From CAZVKN01 sp964627035 (GTDB taxonomy: Bacteria > Electryoneota > AABM5-125-24 > Hatepunaeales > Hatepunaeaceae), in contig CAZVKN010000011.1 of the NCBI GenBank assembly GCA_964627035.1, positions 23,837 through 87,836 on the forward strand: DNA of 64,000 nucleotides, read 5' to 3'. A model generated the notes under the pieces. It was given only the letters and a program-made list of their open reading frames with translations, did not search any database and was not told the origin of the DNA. The position numbers and the translations under genes are program-made. Every line of letters starts with the position of its first letter. The first letter of the stretch is position 1. Below, one piece after another: positions 8,896-18,771 of the stretch.

Positions 8896-11800
8896 GTGAA
8901 GCGACTGATTCTGTGGAGCCTGATTGTGATGTTCACGCTCGCTGTGGGTGTAAGCATCTGGTATGTTTATGATGGAGAACGCTGGCTCCGTGAAACACTG
9001 TTAGATGAACTACGTCCTGTAGTAGGACAGAGTCTCGATTTTAATCGGATTTCGCTGCACCATCGGGGAGCGACATTAAGACGATTCACTGTTGATATAT
9101 CCCCTCGTGTTTCCCTTGAGATTGAAGCTGTTGATGCCCGAGTTTCCTACTTTCAGCTACTAAAAGGTGGGATCAAACTGACTCGTGCTCTTGATGAGAT
9201 TATACTCGTTCGTCCACATCTTATCCTAACTCCCAGCAAGCGGGACACCACTTCAAGCTGGGAATATAAACCGTTTCCACTGAAACCGTTTTCCAATCTA
9301 ACCTTCCTACGACAACTTCGCATTCAGGATGCTTCAATCGAAACTGCAAGTGATACGAGACAAGTACTCGCAGATTCAATCTCCGGAACGATTAATTTCA
9401 AGGATTTGTCAGAAGCAAAATTACAATTGATCGGACGTATGATCCGGATGCCTGATGTTGAGCTTAGGGTTGAAGCATTGGCTGATCTGTTTGAAGGCAG
9501 CTTCCACATGAAAGCCAAAGCAGGTATTGAAGATGTCTCTGTTATTGCCCTGCCACAAGCATTTGCCGATATGGATTTCAAATCAGGTAGCATGGACATC
9601 CAAATGGAGATTTTCGGCAGTGACTCACTCACTGTTGACGGTGAGATGGTGATTGCTGATATGAACGTCAACTACGGTGACCTTCTATATCTGGAACATG
9701 GTACACTTAACGGAAACATCCTTGATCCTATTCTTAAGCTGAACGGCAGCTTTGATATAAACGGAATTCATCTGCCATTTAACGGAACCGTATCCGATCT
9801 GTTCGCTATGGAGTGGGATCTGCATGTTCAACCGCCCGAAATTAACCTGACACAATTAGACAATGAGCTGTTGGGGATTCCACCGCTTTCAGGTAATATC
9901 AACCTTAAAATTGACATTGACGGTGAAGGAATAGATTGGAGTGGCGATCTGTCACTTGAGGGTGACGGTCTGAAGGTCAACGGCATACAGATAGATGCAC
10001 TTGATCTTAGAGCATCAGCCGAAAATCGAATCATTAATCTTGAGCGGTTCATCTTGATGCCGTTAGGTAGTCAACTTGTGGTAACGGGCTCACACGATAT
10101 AGGTAAGAAGAGTACATCACTGGATTGGATATTTCAACATCAGTGGGAAGAAGTTGAAAGCAATAATTGGAGCAAGATCGAGCGACCTACTGTCGAATCA
10201 CGAGGCAAACTTACCGGAACGGACGGATTCTGGGATGGGAGAGGTAAGATACGGTTAAGCGACGGTGATGGAAACGAGATATTGAACGGTTCTGTCAGGA
10301 TAATTGATCAGCAGTGCAACATCTTCATTAACCCCATTGATCAATCGGGTCAGATTAAGCTATCATTCGGTTTCAGTGATGGAAAATTCAGCTACCGCTT
10401 AGATGAAGACAATTTCCACTTTTTTCTGAAGCAACTGCTTAGGGATCGCTACTTACCTGAATTCCTGTCAGATTACTCGATTGACATGGGCATCAAGGGC
10501 TACTTGAACGAGACCGATCTTAAAATGTCCTGGCAGTCAGACTCGACCAGACGCAGCGGCAGCATCAAAGGGAAGCTGCGGCGCACACAAGGCGGGTGGA
10601 ACTGGGGTGCATCGGTTCGGTTCCATCTATCCGATGACCAATCGCTGAGCGGTGTAATGAAGGGTGACTACCGCAACGGGCAGTTGAATATCGAGCAGAC
10701 TACTCTCCGCGATCATCTTGGGAGGACGCTGTTCGACAGCGAATCGCTGATCCAACTGTCAACTCATTCCTCAATTGATAAACGGTTCCCATTGAGTCAT
10801 TTGAGCATTGAACTGGACAGCCTACCTGCAGCCCGACTGCTCGAGTTCGTGGTGCCGGGGCTAACTACAGATTACCAGATGTTACTGAGCGGAAAGATTG
10901 AGACCAGGTCAGACTCAATATCGTGGATCGGGAAAGCAAATTTAATATATCCCGATTCGGTCAGTTTCATCGGATACAGCAACGGCTACTACACAGGCAG
11001 CCGGATTACGCTGGAACATCTCCACCTTGAAGAGAGTATTACTCAGCAGAATGTTCTGAATATAACCGGATCTTTGAACCTGAATGAAAACGCTTTCGAC
11101 TCGCTGGCGATAGTTGCAGGTGAGCTGCCGCTGGAGAGAATCCTGCAGATATTTGTACCGACGCAAGCAGAAGACTATAGCGGTTTGCTTAATGCAAGGA
11201 TCATAGCTGACGGTGATCTGCATTTCCCTGATTTGACAGCTGATATACATTTGACCTCAGGAAAGGTTCGCAAGGAGAACGGTTACTGGGCTAACGTGAA
11301 CGTGACAACCGTTGACAGCTTTTACTGGGTGAATCAGATCAATTTCGGTCAGGGTGTTTCCGGAATGCTCGATCTTGCAGGATTAGTGCACCGTTACAAC
11401 TATACTTATGACCTCGGTGTGCTCGGTAGAAACGTGAATGTGCAGTCTGTGATGAGGACAGCCACAGGAAAACCGGGACCTTTGTCCGGTTTAGGAAACT
11501 TTGACATTACAATGGAACGAAGTCTGAATCACCAATTGGCAACTACACAGTTTGTAGTAGAACCGGGTGCACTCGGTCCGGTGTCGTTCGACAAGATGAC
11601 CGGAATCATCAGCTTGACAGGACTTGACGCTAAGAAGCCTCGTGTTGGAATTGATTCAATTAATATTGATTGGGGTACCACCGAGGGGCTTATTGCCGGT
11701 GTTATTCCGTTGACTACTGAAGAAGATATTGATATAGCCGGTTCCGTTCGCGGTGAAATCATGACTCTACTGCACCGGATTAATCCCTATTTCAACAGCG

Positions 11801-13350
11801 CACGTGGATCAGGACACCTGCTGTTTGAAGTTGGGGGAAATATCAAGCATCCCATTCTTGAACATGGTCAGTTTTCGATCCGGAACGGTAAGATGGTTAT
11901 CAAGAATGTGGTTGAAGAGGTTGACAGAATTAATGTCAAGATAGATGTTGACAGCAGTGGTATTGTTGAGATAGGGCAATTTGAAGCTCGCATCGAAGGG
12001 AACAGCTTTAATATCTCCAACCGGTTCCCGAGTGAGACGGACATCGCCAAACCGTTGAAATTTGCCGATTATAATCTTGGGGTGATCCAGGTGAGCACAG
12101 GCTCTGACGGCATTTGGATGGTCGTACCGGGATTAATGGAAAGTAACTGGGGAGGATTTGTCCGGCTGAGAGGTCACGGCGGCAGAGGTCCGTTTGAGCT
12201 TCAGGGACCCGCAGATTCACCGCTCGGCATCGGTGAAGTTCAACTGCGAAGCGCAATCTTTACCTATCCGATGCTCACTACAAAAATGAAATCGTCTGAG
12301 TCAATGAGAGTGCTGCTCGATTTTGTCAAGAGCATCCGGTGGGATATGAGGGTTATCCCTACACGCGGTTGTCGGTACATACTCGAGATGTCGCAACTGG
12401 AGAACACTCCGTTTGAGGATCTGACAGAGACACTGCCGTTTGTGGATATCAAGCTGATGATGGACCTTGGCATTGACGATGATCCTGACGGCTTGATGTT
12501 CACCGGATCGGTAGCGGACACGCTGCATCTTGAAGGAGAGCTGACTTCATCCAGCGGGGACATAAATTTCCTCGATATGGAGTTTCAGGTTGACCAAATG
12601 AGCATCCTGTTCAACCCATCGGACATATACCCGCTGCTTCAGGGTGGAGCATATACGGTTGTTCAGGATACAAGCAGCATTACAGGCGGGAGGGAGATTC
12701 GCATCCAGCTAAGAGCCGGTAACTCGACCATCGAAGACGAGTCAATCTCACAGCGTGCCGGCTTTGAAGATATGACCTTTGTGCTGGAAGATGACCAGGG
12801 ATCATCACAAGAGGAAATCCTGCGGTTGATGGGTTATTCCCCGGACCTGCTGCTGCCGAAACTTGGCGCAATCGGCAAGATGTTTGTCGAGGATGCGATT
12901 CCGATACGCGAGTGGAGCAGAACGCTTGAACAGAAAGCAAAGAGATTGCTGGGTATTGATCGGCTGGAAATCGAGTCTGCGGTCGCAAAAAACCTGATCG
13001 AGTGGCAACTCAACAACGCTTTAAGCCCGGACTCAACCGACAATAATTTCAACTATCTGAGGACGCTCGATCAATCACGCGTCACGGTCGGGAAATACCT
13101 GACCCGTGACCTCTATCTGTCATACACGGGTGTTTTGCAAAGCACACTGGAAGAGGATGTCACTCGTCTGGGAGTAGTTCACGACTGGAACCTGCAGCTC
13201 AGGTTAAGCTCTCTTTCGCCAAACTTGCGTGTAAACTGCCAATACATGTACGACAGCCTGACCAAAACCGATAACCTTCGCTGGTCACTGCGGTACGGAT
13301 TTTATATCAATATGGCACGAAAACTGTATCCTAAGTGGCTGCTGGATTGA
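8896..13350 (+). CDS. tamB: TamB-like translocation/assembly module protein (AsmA/DUF490 family)
   Basis: A 1484-residue protein. I chose the GTG at 8896, 19 bases after the previous stop, with GGGGG upstream. It starts a single N-terminal membrane anchor (LILWSLIVMFTLAVGVSIWYV). The long middle is repetitive beta sequence as in AsmA-like lipid-transport bridges. The last about 350 residues are the TamB C-terminal domain, ending in barrel-like strands (YLSYTGVL; LRWSLRYGFYI). Proteins of this kind span the periplasm and work with an Omp85 partner in outer-membrane biogenesis or phospholipid transport. The next gene is bamA, which fits. There is no tamA in the window. Confidence 0.88.
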   Translation: MKRLILWSLIVMFTLAVGVSIWYVYDGERWLRETLLDELRPVVGQSLDFNRISLHHRGATLRRFTVDISPRVSLEIEAVDARVSYFQLLKGGIKLTRALDEIILVRPHLILTPSKRDTTSSWEYKPFPLKPFSNLTFLRQLRIQDASIETASDTRQVLADSISGTINFKDLSEAKLQLIGRMIRMPDVELRVEALADLFEGSFHMKAKAGIEDVSVIALPQAFADMDFKSGSMDIQMEIFGSDSLTVDGEMVIADMNVNYGDLLYLEHGTLNGNILDPILKLNGSFDINGIHLPFNGTVSDLFAMEWDLHVQPPEINLTQLDNELLGIPPLSGNINLKIDIDGEGIDWSGDLSLEGDGLKVNGIQIDALDLRASAENRIINLERFILMPLGSQLVVTGSHDIGKKSTSLDWIFQHQWEEVESNNWSKIERPTVESRGKLTGTDGFWDGRGKIRLSDGDGNEILNGSVRIIDQQCNIFINPIDQSGQIKLSFGFSDGKFSYRLDEDNFHFFLKQLLRDRYLPEFLSDYSIDMGIKGYLNETDLKMSWQSDSTRRSGSIKGKLRRTQGGWNWGASVRFHLSDDQSLSGVMKGDYRNGQLNIEQTTLRDHLGRTLFDSESLIQLSTHSSIDKRFPLSHLSIELDSLPAARLLEFVVPGLTTDYQMLLSGKIETRSDSISWIGKANLIYPDSVSFIGYSNGYYTGSRITLEHLHLEESITQQNVLNITGSLNLNENAFDSLAIVAGELPLERILQIFVPTQAEDYSGLLNARIIADGDLHFPDLTADIHLTSGKVRKENGYWANVNVTTVDSFYWVNQINFGQGVSGMLDLAGLVHRYNYTYDLGVLGRNVNVQSVMRTATGKPGPLSGLGNFDITMERSLNHQLATTQFVVEPGALGPVSFDKMTGIISLTGLDAKKPRVGIDSINIDWGTTEGLIAGVIPLTTEEDIDIAGSVRGEIMTLLHRINPYFNSARGSGHLLFEVGGNIKHPILEHGQFSIRNGKMVIKNVVEEVDRINVKIDVDSSGIVEIGQFEARIEGNSFNISNRFPSETDIAKPLKFADYNLGVIQVSTGSDGIWMVVPGLMESNWGGFVRLRGHGGRGPFELQGPADSPLGIGEVQLRSAIFTYPMLTTKMKSSESMRVLLDFVKSIRWDMRVIPTRGCRYILEMSQLENTPFEDLTETLPFVDIKLMMDLGIDDDPDGLMFTGSVADTLHLEGELTSSSGDINFLDMEFQVDQMSILFNPSDIYPLLQGGAYTVVQDTSSITGGREIRIQLRAGNSTIEDESISQRAGFEDMTFVLEDDQGSSQEEILRLMGYSPDLLLPKLGAIGKMFVEDAIPIREWSRTLEQKAKRLLGIDRLEIESAVAKNLIEWQLNNALSPDSTDNNFNYLRTLDQSRVTVGKYLTRDLYLSYTGVLQSTLEEDVTRLGVVHDWNLQLRLSSLSPNLRVNCQYMYDSLTKTDNLRWSLRYGFYINMARKLYPKWLLD

Positions 13351-13359
13351 AGTTGATCT

Positions 13360-13413
13360 TGTAGTCGTGGTCGTCTCAACCACGACGTCGAGCTTGAGAC
13401 AAGCCCGACTACA
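13360..13413. repeat. REP family A element (copy A2)
   Basis: A 54-bp element beginning TGTAGTCGTGG and ending CCCGACTACA, 9 bases after the tamB stop. The left hairpin is TCGTGGTCG/..ACCACGA; the right is AGCTTG/CAAGCC with one mismatch. Confidence 0.88.
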
Positions 13414-13483
13414 AATGCCACATTATTTTCCACAGTCAGGGCGCCGTTCCTGACTGCTATGCAATTGATATTCATCAGTTGTT

Positions 13484-13507
13484 GTGTCAGCCGCGGCGGG
13501 CTGACAC
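13484..13507. repeat. REP family B palindrome (copy B2)
   Basis: GTGTCAGCC / GGCTGACAC stem around a GCGGCG core, in the tamB-bamA spacer. Confidence 0.85.
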
Positions 13508-13611
13508 CGGGGTCTAAATTCGCAAAACTATTGACGAGCAATGTCATTTTACCCCTATTAAACGGTTAAGATCATTGTTTTAGGAAAACAGATTTTCTAT
13601 CTTTATATGAT

Positions 13612-15951
13612 ATGCAAAAATATTATAAACAAAATCTTATTGTAATTGTCCTGATACTGCTGTCCGCAACGGCAATTCAAGCGCAGCAGCAACCGCAGCT
13701 CACACTGCTTGGCGTGACAGTAGAGGGAAACCACCGAGCAGATTCAGGTCTGATCATCGCCACAAGCGGGCTGGTCATCGGACAGCCTCTCACCGGTGAA
13801 AAGGTGCAGAATGTGATCCGCAGATTATGGGAGCTTGAGCTGTTCGGAGATGTGAAGGTCATGGTCGAAAAGCAGACCGGAGACGGTGTGTTTCTCGCCA
13901 TTCACGTCAAAGAATACTCGCGTCTCGAGTTCATTGACATCAGCGGAGGCAAGAAGATCGGCAAGCGAGAAATGGAGGAAGCGATTGACCTGTTCAAAGG
14001 ACAGGTGCTGAAGCCGTCCGACCCGGTTAAACTGCACCGTAAATTGCGCGAGTTGTGTGAAGAAAAAGGCTATCTGCTCGCTGACATCATCGTTGAGATC
14101 AAGCCGGGAACTGCCGAAGGTCTAAGCAATCTGCTGGTTCGGGTGGATGAGGGAACCAAGGTTAAGATAAAGGAGATCATCTTCAACGGCAATGAAGCGA
14201 TCCCTGACAAGAAACTGCGCAAAAAACTGAAGAACACCAAGCAAAAAGCGTGGTTCAGATCGGGTGAATTTCACCGTGATAAGTTTGAGGAAGACCTCAA
14301 AGTGATGATCTCGCATTATAGAGAAAAAGGATACCGCGATGCTGAAGTGCTCGGTGATTCGATATGGTACACGGAAGACAGAAAGAGGATGTTTTTACGC
14401 ATTGATATCACCGAAGGTCCGTTGTACTACTTTGGTGATGTGACCTTCAGCGGCTCCGACCTGTTCAGTAAAATTGAGTTGCAGCGTCAGGTAATGTTTG
14501 AGCCGGGAGATGTTTTTAACCAGATGATATATGAACTGACATGGCGTGAGAAACTGAGCACGCTGTTCTATGACAAAGGCTATATATACACATCGGTGCG
14601 ACCGACCGAAACGCAAGCAGGTGGTGATACTTTAAGCATCAACTTCCACATCGAAGCAGGTAACCGCTTCAGCGTCCGGCAGATTCATATTGCGGGCAAC
14701 AGCAAGACCCTAGAAAAGGTCATCCGCCGTGAGTTTGTCCTTAAACCGGGCGATACATTCGACGTGACCAAGCTTCGACGTTCTATTCGTGATGTAACAA
14801 TTTTGAACTATTTTGCGAATGTTGAGCCTGATGTTGAAGAGGTCAGCGAAGATCAGGTAGATCTTTATATAAAGGTCGAGGAGAAACCTACTGATCAAGC
14901 AAACCTGTCAGCCGGATACAGCGAGCAGGATGGTGTGATCGGGGCTATCGGATTCGCTGCGCCAAACTTTTATGGAACCGGGCAGCAGCTTACGCTCGAT
15001 TGGAATTTCGGTCAGGAGTACGGTTCGTTTTCGCTTGGATACACCGAGCCGTGGCTGTTTGACCTTGAACTGTTGGTTGGTGGGTCGTTCTATATGGTGC
15101 GTCGCCGCTGGGCTGACGGATTTTCCGAGCAACTCGTCGGTGGATCGGTGAGGCTGGGTCAAAGGCTTGATTGGCCCGATGACTACTTCCGTAGCGTTTG
15201 GATCTATCGAATCGAGCGCAGCATGTATGACGAGTTCTCTCAGTCGTTTCGTGCGAGCAACACACAGGGAATAAGCGAAGGTGATGTACGACTGTCGAGC
15301 ACTCTGACTCACATCCTGACACGTGACAGCCGTGATTTTCCTGAATTTCCCACTACTGGCTCGGTCGCCAATATAACTACGGAACTTGCAGGTGGTCTTC
15401 TCGGAGGTGACGACCGCTATCACAAACATATAGCGTCTCTCGAATGGTACACACGCATACTACCGAAGTTTGTGCTGTACAATTCGGTGACAGCAGGTTA
15501 CCTCGGAACATTGACGGGCGGAGAGTCTGATATTCCGCTGTTGGAGTATTTCTACATGGGTGGCAGCGGGTTGTCGTTGGGAACTCCACTTCGAGGATAC
15601 GACGAGCGCAGTGTTGGACCGCACGATCTGATCGGTGGTTCGGTTGACGGTGGGAAATCGCAGTTCAAAGCGGCGATGGAACTGAGGCTGCAAATGGTTG
15701 ACAACCCGACTATTTACGGATTGACATTTGCAGAAGCGGGTAATACATGGGAGGGATTCAGTCACACTGATCCGTGGGACTTGTGGCGTTCTGCCGGATT
15801 CGGAGTCAGATTGTACATGCCGATGATCGGAATGATCGGGCTCGACTTCGGTTATGGATTCGACCATCCTGAGCGTGATGCGCTTGGAAGGCTGACCGAC
15901 CGCAGACGCGGAGTATGGAAGACACACTTCCAGTTCGGAAGACAGTTTTAA
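13612..15951 (+). CDS. bamA: Outer membrane protein assembly factor BamA (Omp85)
   Basis: A 779-residue protein with a signal peptide (IVIVLILLSATAIQAQ). Five POTRA-type repeats follow in residues about 27-430; VEGNHRADSGLI, ISGGKKIG, FNGNEAIPD, FSGSDLFSK and IAGNSKTLEK mark their starts. Residues about 435-779 form the 16-strand barrel, with LRGYDERSVGP as the conserved barrel-lumen loop and a terminal Phe. BamA folds and inserts beta-barrel proteins. The order bamA, ompH, ompH, lpxD is the classical envelope gene order. The ATG lacks a strong ribosome site; TAGGAAA is 25 bases upstream. Confidence 0.95.
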   Translation: MQKYYKQNLIVIVLILLSATAIQAQQQPQLTLLGVTVEGNHRADSGLIIATSGLVIGQPLTGEKVQNVIRRLWELELFGDVKVMVEKQTGDGVFLAIHVKEYSRLEFIDISGGKKIGKREMEEAIDLFKGQVLKPSDPVKLHRKLRELCEEKGYLLADIIVEIKPGTAEGLSNLLVRVDEGTKVKIKEIIFNGNEAIPDKKLRKKLKNTKQKAWFRSGEFHRDKFEEDLKVMISHYREKGYRDAEVLGDSIWYTEDRKRMFLRIDITEGPLYYFGDVTFSGSDLFSKIELQRQVMFEPGDVFNQMIYELTWREKLSTLFYDKGYIYTSVRPTETQAGGDTLSINFHIEAGNRFSVRQIHIAGNSKTLEKVIRREFVLKPGDTFDVTKLRRSIRDVTILNYFANVEPDVEEVSEDQVDLYIKVEEKPTDQANLSAGYSEQDGVIGAIGFAAPNFYGTGQQLTLDWNFGQEYGSFSLGYTEPWLFDLELLVGGSFYMVRRRWADGFSEQLVGGSVRLGQRLDWPDDYFRSVWIYRIERSMYDEFSQSFRASNTQGISEGDVRLSSTLTHILTRDSRDFPEFPTTGSVANITTELAGGLLGGDDRYHKHIASLEWYTRILPKFVLYNSVTAGYLGTLTGGESDIPLLEYFYMGGSGLSLGTPLRGYDERSVGPHDLIGGSVDGGKSQFKAAMELRLQMVDNPTIYGLTFAEAGNTWEGFSHTDPWDLWRSAGFGVRLYMPMIGMIGLDFGYGFDHPERDALGRLTDRRRGVWKTHFQFGRQF

Positions 15952-15962
15952 GTAGAAGTTCT

Positions 15963-16013
15963 GAGTTCAGGCTTCAGCCTGTCTTCAGTGTAGACAAGTT
16001 AAAGTATGAACTC
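15963..16013. repeat. Diverged REP family C element
   Basis: Outer GAGTTCA/TGAACTC arms close a CAGGC-TTCA-GCCTG hairpin. It has the same plan as the tandem units at 48 and 50 kb but is more decayed. Confidence 0.6.
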
Positions 16014-16036
16014 TGTACTTCTACAAAGGAAGACAA

Positions 16037-16090
16037 TGTAGTCGTGGTTGTCTCAACCACGACATCGGGCTTGAGACAAACCCGACTACA
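16037..16090. repeat. REP family A element (copy A3)
   Basis: A well-preserved copy: TGTAGTCG, hairpin TGGTTG-TCT-CAACCA, hairpin TCGGGCTTG-AGA-CAAACCCGA, then CGACTACA. It lies 32 bases before the ompH start, in its leader. Confidence 0.9.
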
Positions 16091-16121
16091 GGATAAATCG
16101 TAATATAAAGGCTATCTAAAC

Positions 16122-16655
16122 ATGAATAAACTCGTACTTACAATTACACTGTTACTGATCTTCACCGGGTCACTGTTCGCTCAACTCCGGATCGGTGTGG
16201 TTGACACCGATGTCATCCTCCAAGAACATCCACAGTTGCTGCAAGGGGCGGAAGCACAGCTTGCGAATGAAGTAAAACAGTGGGAAGTCGCTCGCAAACC
16301 GTGGGAAGCGGACATGGAACGGTTGCAGGCTGATATTATACAGCGTGACGGTGAACTGAAGAAAGGCAAGATGCTCAGTGAATCCAAACGCAATCTGCTC
16401 CAGCGGCAACTCGACTCACTGCAGGCGGATTTCCAGCAGCGGTTCCAAATGCAGATGGCTCAAGATCAGGAGAGACTGCAGATGCGACGCGCAGAGCTAC
16501 TTAACGAGGTGTTCAGCAGCGTTCGCGAGATCGTCAAAGAGGTCGGTGAAGCAGAGGATTACGATTTGATTATTGACAGTGCCGGAGCGGTTATATATGC
16601 CAGAGATCCCGAAGATGTTACCGACAGTGTGCTGAGATCACTGCAAGACAGGTGA
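16122..16655 (+). CDS. ompH: OmpH/Skp family periplasmic chaperone
   Basis: A 177-residue protein with a signal peptide (LTITLLLIFTGSLFAQ). The mature start LRIGVVDTDVILQEHP is typical of the family. A long coiled coil follows (residues about 45-130), then a return to the beta core (YDLIIDSAGAVIYA). Skp-type trimers hold unfolded outer-membrane proteins on their way to BamA, whose gene is just upstream. The next gene is a paralogue. Confidence 0.9.
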   Translation: MNKLVLTITLLLIFTGSLFAQLRIGVVDTDVILQEHPQLLQGAEAQLANEVKQWEVARKPWEADMERLQADIIQRDGELKKGKMLSESKRNLLQRQLDSLQADFQQRFQMQMAQDQERLQMRRAELLNEVFSSVREIVKEVGEAEDYDLIIDSAGAVIYARDPEDVTDSVLRSLQDR

Positions 16656-16685
16656 TCGCATTAGTGCGAATTGCATGAGGATAAT

Positions 16686-17258
16686 ATGACGAGAACAGTG
16701 CTTTTAGCCTCTATGTTGATGATGCTGTTGATCGGGTGTGCCGGAACTACCGCTACGGGAACAGGTGGTGCGGGAATTCCGACTCTGCCGTGGCAAAGTG
16801 GGGGTGGTTTGAAAATTGGCTACATACGTTCTGATGTGATTTCCGATAAGTATGCCGACTACCGTGACGCAGACAACAGCCTTGAAAGAGATAATCGAAA
16901 ATGGCTCGCTGAAGCAGATAAAATGGATGAGACAGTGCGCAGCAAAGAGCGCGAACTGGAAGAAGTCAGGCTTATTCTGAGCGAGGAACGGTTAAGTGAG
17001 CTTGAGAAGGAGCTGGTGAATGAACGCAAAGCCCTGCAAAAATTCCGACACAACACTTGGTATGCGGAGAACAGCACTTATGTCAAGAGACGGCGTGAGC
17101 TGATGGCTCCTATTGATGCGCGGGTCAATGATGCAATCTGGAGGGTTGCGGAGGAGGAAGGGCTGGATCTTGTCTTCGACACCATAGCGGGTAACATTGT
17201 GTTTGCAAAGGAGGGATTGGATATCACTGACCAGGTAATGGAGGAATTACAAAAATGA
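16686..17258 (+). CDS. Second OmpH/Skp-like protein, predicted lipoprotein
   Basis: A 190-residue protein. I chose the ATG at 16686, after GAGGA, since it opens a lipoprotein signal with lipobox LLIGC; a GTAT-rich Gly/Thr linker follows. The Skp pattern is present: LKIGYIRSDVISDKY, a coiled coil of Glu/Arg-rich heptads, and LDLVFDTIAGNIVFA. It is a tandem paralogue of the previous gene, apparently membrane-anchored rather than soluble. The stop overlaps lpxD by 4 bases (ATGA). A tethered Skp paralogue next to a soluble one suggests a division of labour, but that is inference. Confidence 0.85.
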   Translation: MTRTVLLASMLMMLLIGCAGTTATGTGGAGIPTLPWQSGGGLKIGYIRSDVISDKYADYRDADNSLERDNRKWLAEADKMDETVRSKERELEEVRLILSEERLSELEKELVNERKALQKFRHNTWYAENSTYVKRRRELMAPIDARVNDAIWRVAEEEGLDLVFDTIAGNIVFAKEGLDITDQVMEELQK

Positions 17259-18286
17259 ATAGAACCGCATCGTTCACCACCTCGCAACTGGCAGATCTCC
17301 TCGGTTGTCAACTTGAGGGGAAGGGTGATGTGGTTATCCGGTCACTCGCACCGATTGAAGAAGCAGACGCAGACCAACTGACCTTTATTGCAAATCCGGG
17401 CTACCGCCGCTATATCCCCAACTGCAAGGCGGGAGCAATCATTATCTCTCCTGAGCTGGATACTCCACCGCATATAGAACGATTCGTATCAGAGGATCCA
17501 TACTCTTCTTTCCGCAAGGCATTGGAGCTGTTGTATCCCCCACGACAACCGGACATTGAACCGGGTATTCATCCAAAAGCTGAGATAGACCCCACTGCAT
17601 CCATTGGTGACAATGTGCACATCGGTCCATTCGTTCACGTTTCTGCAGGAGCCAAGATCGGTGACGGTTCAACGCTCTACTCCGGGTCATATATCGGTCA
17701 GAACAGCGTAATAGGTAACAATTGCATCATTGGTGTTGGCGCAGTCATTCGTCATGAAGTAACTCTTGGTAAGCGTGTAGTGATCGGTGACCGAGCAGTG
17801 ATCGGATTTGACGGCTTTGGGTACGTTCCGAGCGAGACAGGATTTCTGAAGATACCACAGGTTGGATCTGTCGAGATTGAAGACGATGTTGAGATCGGTG
17901 CCGGAACCTGCATTGATCGTGCTGCGGTCGGCGTAACCCGCATCGGACGAGGGACGAAGTTAGATAACCTGATTCAGATAGCCCACGGTGTTCAGATTGG
18001 TGAGAACAGCGGTATAGCTGCCCAGACCGGAATATCCGGTTCGACCCGCATCGGTTCCGGTGTGCTGATGGGTGGGCAGGCAGGTCTTACCGGGCATATC
18101 GAAATCGGTGACGGTATGATCATCGGAGCTCAAGCGGGTGTGACCAAGTCGTTTGACATCAAGGGGATGATTTCAGGCTATCCTGCCAAACCGCACATGA
18201 AAGAAGTCAGGATTGAAGCGGCGTTGAACAAGCTGCCTGAACTGCTGAAACGGGTAAAGGAGCTGGAGAAGAAGGTCAAGGATTAA
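17255..18286 (+). CDS. lpxD: UDP-3-O-(3-hydroxyacyl)glucosamine N-acyltransferase
   Basis: The 343-residue third enzyme of lipid A synthesis. It has an N-terminal uridine-binding domain (SLAPIEEADADQLTFIANP) and a left-handed parallel beta-helix of hexapeptide repeats (residues about 105-310, for example IGDNVHIGPFVHVSAGAKIG). The catalytic His lies in LIQIAHGVQIGEN, and a C-terminal helix ends ELEKKVKD. Its presence shows that the organism makes LPS-type lipid A. Start and length match the family. Confidence 0.96.
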   Translation: MNRTASFTTSQLADLLGCQLEGKGDVVIRSLAPIEEADADQLTFIANPGYRRYIPNCKAGAIIISPELDTPPHIERFVSEDPYSSFRKALELLYPPRQPDIEPGIHPKAEIDPTASIGDNVHIGPFVHVSAGAKIGDGSTLYSGSYIGQNSVIGNNCIIGVGAVIRHEVTLGKRVVIGDRAVIGFDGFGYVPSETGFLKIPQVGSVEIEDDVEIGAGTCIDRAAVGVTRIGRGTKLDNLIQIAHGVQIGENSGIAAQTGISGSTRIGSGVLMGGQAGLTGHIEIGDGMIIGAQAGVTKSFDIKGMISGYPAKPHMKEVRIEAALNKLPELLKRVKELEKKVKD

Positions 18287-18289
18287 CGT

Positions 18290-18760
18290 ATGAAACGACA
18301 AGTGATGACCGTCGGATTTGCCGATCTGTCAAATTTTTCAAGAGTAGCTCGATCTATTGGTGAAGAGGGGATACTCGATGTTCTCAATGAATCTTACCGG
18401 ATTGCAGGCGACATCATACTGAACAACGGTGGAGTCATTCGTAAATATATCGGTGACTCGATACTGTTTACTTTTAATGATGCGACTGCAGCGATCAAAG
18501 CAGCCCATGAAATAGCCAACGGTTTTCGCAAGGAAGTGGATGACCTGACCATGCGGCACTATGTATCCATTGCCACAGGCAGTGTATGGGTTGGTGAAAT
18601 CGGTCATCCGGATTATATGGTTGAAGATATTATCGGCGAGGTGGTGAACAAGGCTGCGCTTGGGATATCGGATGCTCACAAGAGTGAGTCCGGGATTTAC
18701 ATCAGCGACAGGACTCTGAAAGAATCTCTGCTCGGTAGCATTAAAGACAATAATCAGTAA
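18290..18760 (+). CDS. Single-domain class III nucleotidyl cyclase homologue
   Basis: At 156 residues this is just one cyclase homology domain. The two metal-binding Asp residues are in place: Asp12 in GFADLSNF and Asp56 in KYIGDSILF. A Lys (52) and an Asp (113) occupy the positions linked to base recognition. Asn120 of the transition-state motif is present in VVNKAAL, but the usual Arg four residues later is Leu124. It starts 3 bases after lpxD, so it is probably co-transcribed. It could be a weak cyclase, need a partner subunit, or be a binding-only relic. No sensor domain is attached. Confidence 0.75.
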   Translation: MKRQVMTVGFADLSNFSRVARSIGEEGILDVLNESYRIAGDIILNNGGVIRKYIGDSILFTFNDATAAIKAAHEIANGFRKEVDDLTMRHYVSIATGSVWVGEIGHPDYMVEDIIGEVVNKAALGISDAHKSESGIYISDRTLKESLLGSIKDNNQ

Positions 18761-18771
18761 TATTATAATAC

